Source of the DNA: an uncultured Verrucomicrobia subdivision 3 bacterium
Lineage (GTDB): Bacteria > Verrucomicrobiota > Verrucomicrobiia > Limisphaerales > UBA11358
Direction of reading: 5' to 3'
Length of the DNA stretch: 61,269 nucleotides
NCBI GenBank assembly: GCA_903922735.1
Contig: CAIXUZ010000034.1
Span: forward strand, 1-61,269
Shown: positions 60,508 to 61,269 of the stretch, one piece after another
Position numbering within the stretch: position 1 is the stretch's first letter
Layout of the letters: each line of letters opens with the position of its first letter
Translations under genes and position numbers: made by a program
The notes under the pieces: model-generated
Seen by the model: the letters and a program-made list of their open reading frames with translations, nothing else
Told to the model about the DNA's origin: nothing
Databases searched by the model: none

Positions 60508-61269
60508 ATGTCTGCTGAACAACAACCGGCGCCAGTGACGCCGAACCCGGAGCGCAAGACGCTCGATGACCGCGCCAAAATGACCGAGCTGGAGCGCATC
60601 CGGCATTCCGCCGCCCATGTTATGGCCACGGCTATCCTGCGCCTGTGGCCGGACGCCCAATTCGCTTACGGCCCGCCTGTCGAAACCGGCTTTTACTACG
60701 ACCTCGAATGCTCGCACCGCATCTCGCCCGAAGATTTTGAAAAGATCGAGACGGAGATGAAAAAGGAGATCAAGGCGAACAACACTTTTGAAAAGCTCAC
60801 CGTCACGCGCGATCAAGCCATTGCCGATGCGTCGAGCGGACGGCTGGGTGGACTCGGCGAACGTCCCGGCAATGCTTCGAAATTCAAATTGGATTTGCTC
60901 AAGCAGATTCCCGAGGGCGAGCCGATTTCTTATTTCAAGAACGGCGATTTCATTGATCTTTGCGCCGGGCCGCACGTCATGCGCACGGGCAACATCGGCG
61001 CGTTCAAGCTCACCAGCGTGGCCGCCGCGTATTACAAGGGCGACGAAAAAGGCCCGCAGCTCCAGCGCATCTACGGCACGGCGTTCAAGAACAAGACCGC
61101 GCTCGACGAGTATTTCAAGATGATCGAAGAGGCCAAGCGCCGCGACCATCGCAAGATCGGCGCGGAGATGGGGCTGTTCGCGATTGACACGGAATTTGTC
61201 GGGCCGGGCATGCCGCTGTGGCTGCCCAAGGGCACGGTGCTCGTCGAGGAACTGGAGAAGCTGGCCAAG
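60508..61269 (+). CDS. thrS: Threonyl-tRNA synthetase, N-terminal part (runs off window)
   Basis: The N-terminal 254 residues of ThrS, charging tRNA-Thr. The editing domain starts with RIRHSAAHVMATAILRLWPD (HxxxH motif) and continues with YGPPVETGFYYDLE and the SSGRLGGLGERPG and DLCAGPHV zinc-like pieces of the second-additional domain. The start of the catalytic domain (LPKGTVLVEELEKLA) is just seen. No TGS domain precedes the editing domain: only about 30 polar residues come before it, where most ThrS proteins have a 60-residue TGS domain. No sequence upstream could encode it. Confidence 0.93.
   Translation, partial: MSAEQQPAPVTPNPERKTLDDRAKMTELERIRHSAAHVMATAILRLWPDAQFAYGPPVETGFYYDLECSHRISPEDFEKIETEMKKEIKANNTFEKLTVTRDQAIADASSGRLGGLGERPGNASKFKLDLLKQIPEGEPISYFKNGDFIDLCAGPHVMRTGNIGAFKLTSVAAAYYKGDEKGPQLQRIYGTAFKNKTALDEYFKMIEEAKRRDHRKIGAEMGLFAIDTEFVGPGMPLWLPKGTVLVEELEKLAK

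Overview
The window looks like chromosomal DNA of an uncultured Verrucomicrobiota bacterium, most likely near the Limisphaerales/Pedosphaeraceae. This is inferred from the gene set (futalosine-pathway mqnC, a FecR/CHASE2-cyclase pair, a DUF6600 secreted protein, DUF2975 with a small Cro-like regulator, fused KorA with KorB) and not from any marker phylogeny. It divides into an accessory left part (about 1-17,560) and an ordinary chromosomal part (about 17,560-61,269).

Left part. A tRNA-Arg(CCT) gene is split in its anticodon loop: the 5' half is at 167-207 and the 3' half at 17,511-17,555, with the 10-base core TTTCCTAAAC at both breaks. A complete but different tRNA-Arg(CCT) with the same core lies between them at 3,712-3,787, and a tyrosine recombinase gene is transcribed away from it on each side. 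The simplest reading is two integrative elements in tandem at one tRNA site, one supplying a replacement 5' half and the other a replacement 3' half. Element A (208-3,742) is tiny: integrase, AAA+ ATPase, a secreted protein, a small protein and an odd tRNA-Ile(TAT)-like gene. Element B (3,753-17,510) carries an integrase, regulators, two secreted or anchored cargo proteins, a fused double adenine methyltransferase coupled to a PLD-type nuclease (a restriction-modification system), a convergent two-gene module of a four-helix membrane protein and a DGQHR-domain protein, a primase-helicase, and two excisionase-like genes.

Right part. Housekeeping blocks follow in order: a DUF6600 surface or secreted protein; ruvC-ruvA-DUF374 acyltransferase-priA; a sugar isomerase-like protein; on the minus strand moeB-rhodanese, a DegT aminotransferase with a Gfo/Idh oxidoreductase (nucleotide-sugar synthesis) and mqnC (menaquinone); an Lrp regulator with an aminotransferase; purine nucleoside phosphorylase and cytidine deaminase (nucleoside salvage); a hybrid kinase lacking its usual histidine; a LysR regulator; an M29 aminopeptidase; a stretch of odd repeats; DUF2975 with its HTH partner; Hsp20; an O-antigen ligase-like protein; FecR with a CHASE2 adenylate cyclase; coaD; the DUF177-rpmF-plsX-fabH lipid cluster; a PilZ protein; korAB; NUDIX-MFS; and Xaa-Pro aminopeptidase.

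Right end. A decayed copy of the thrS 5' end (57,585-57,800) and the real thrS (from 60,508, running off the window) bracket three genes: a NeuD/PglD-like acyltransferase, a BKACE-family enzyme and a family-2 glycosyltransferase. This suggests a polysaccharide-decoration cassette inserted upstream of thrS together with a duplication of the thrS start. All calls come from reading the sequence; no database search, folding program or composition statistic was run.
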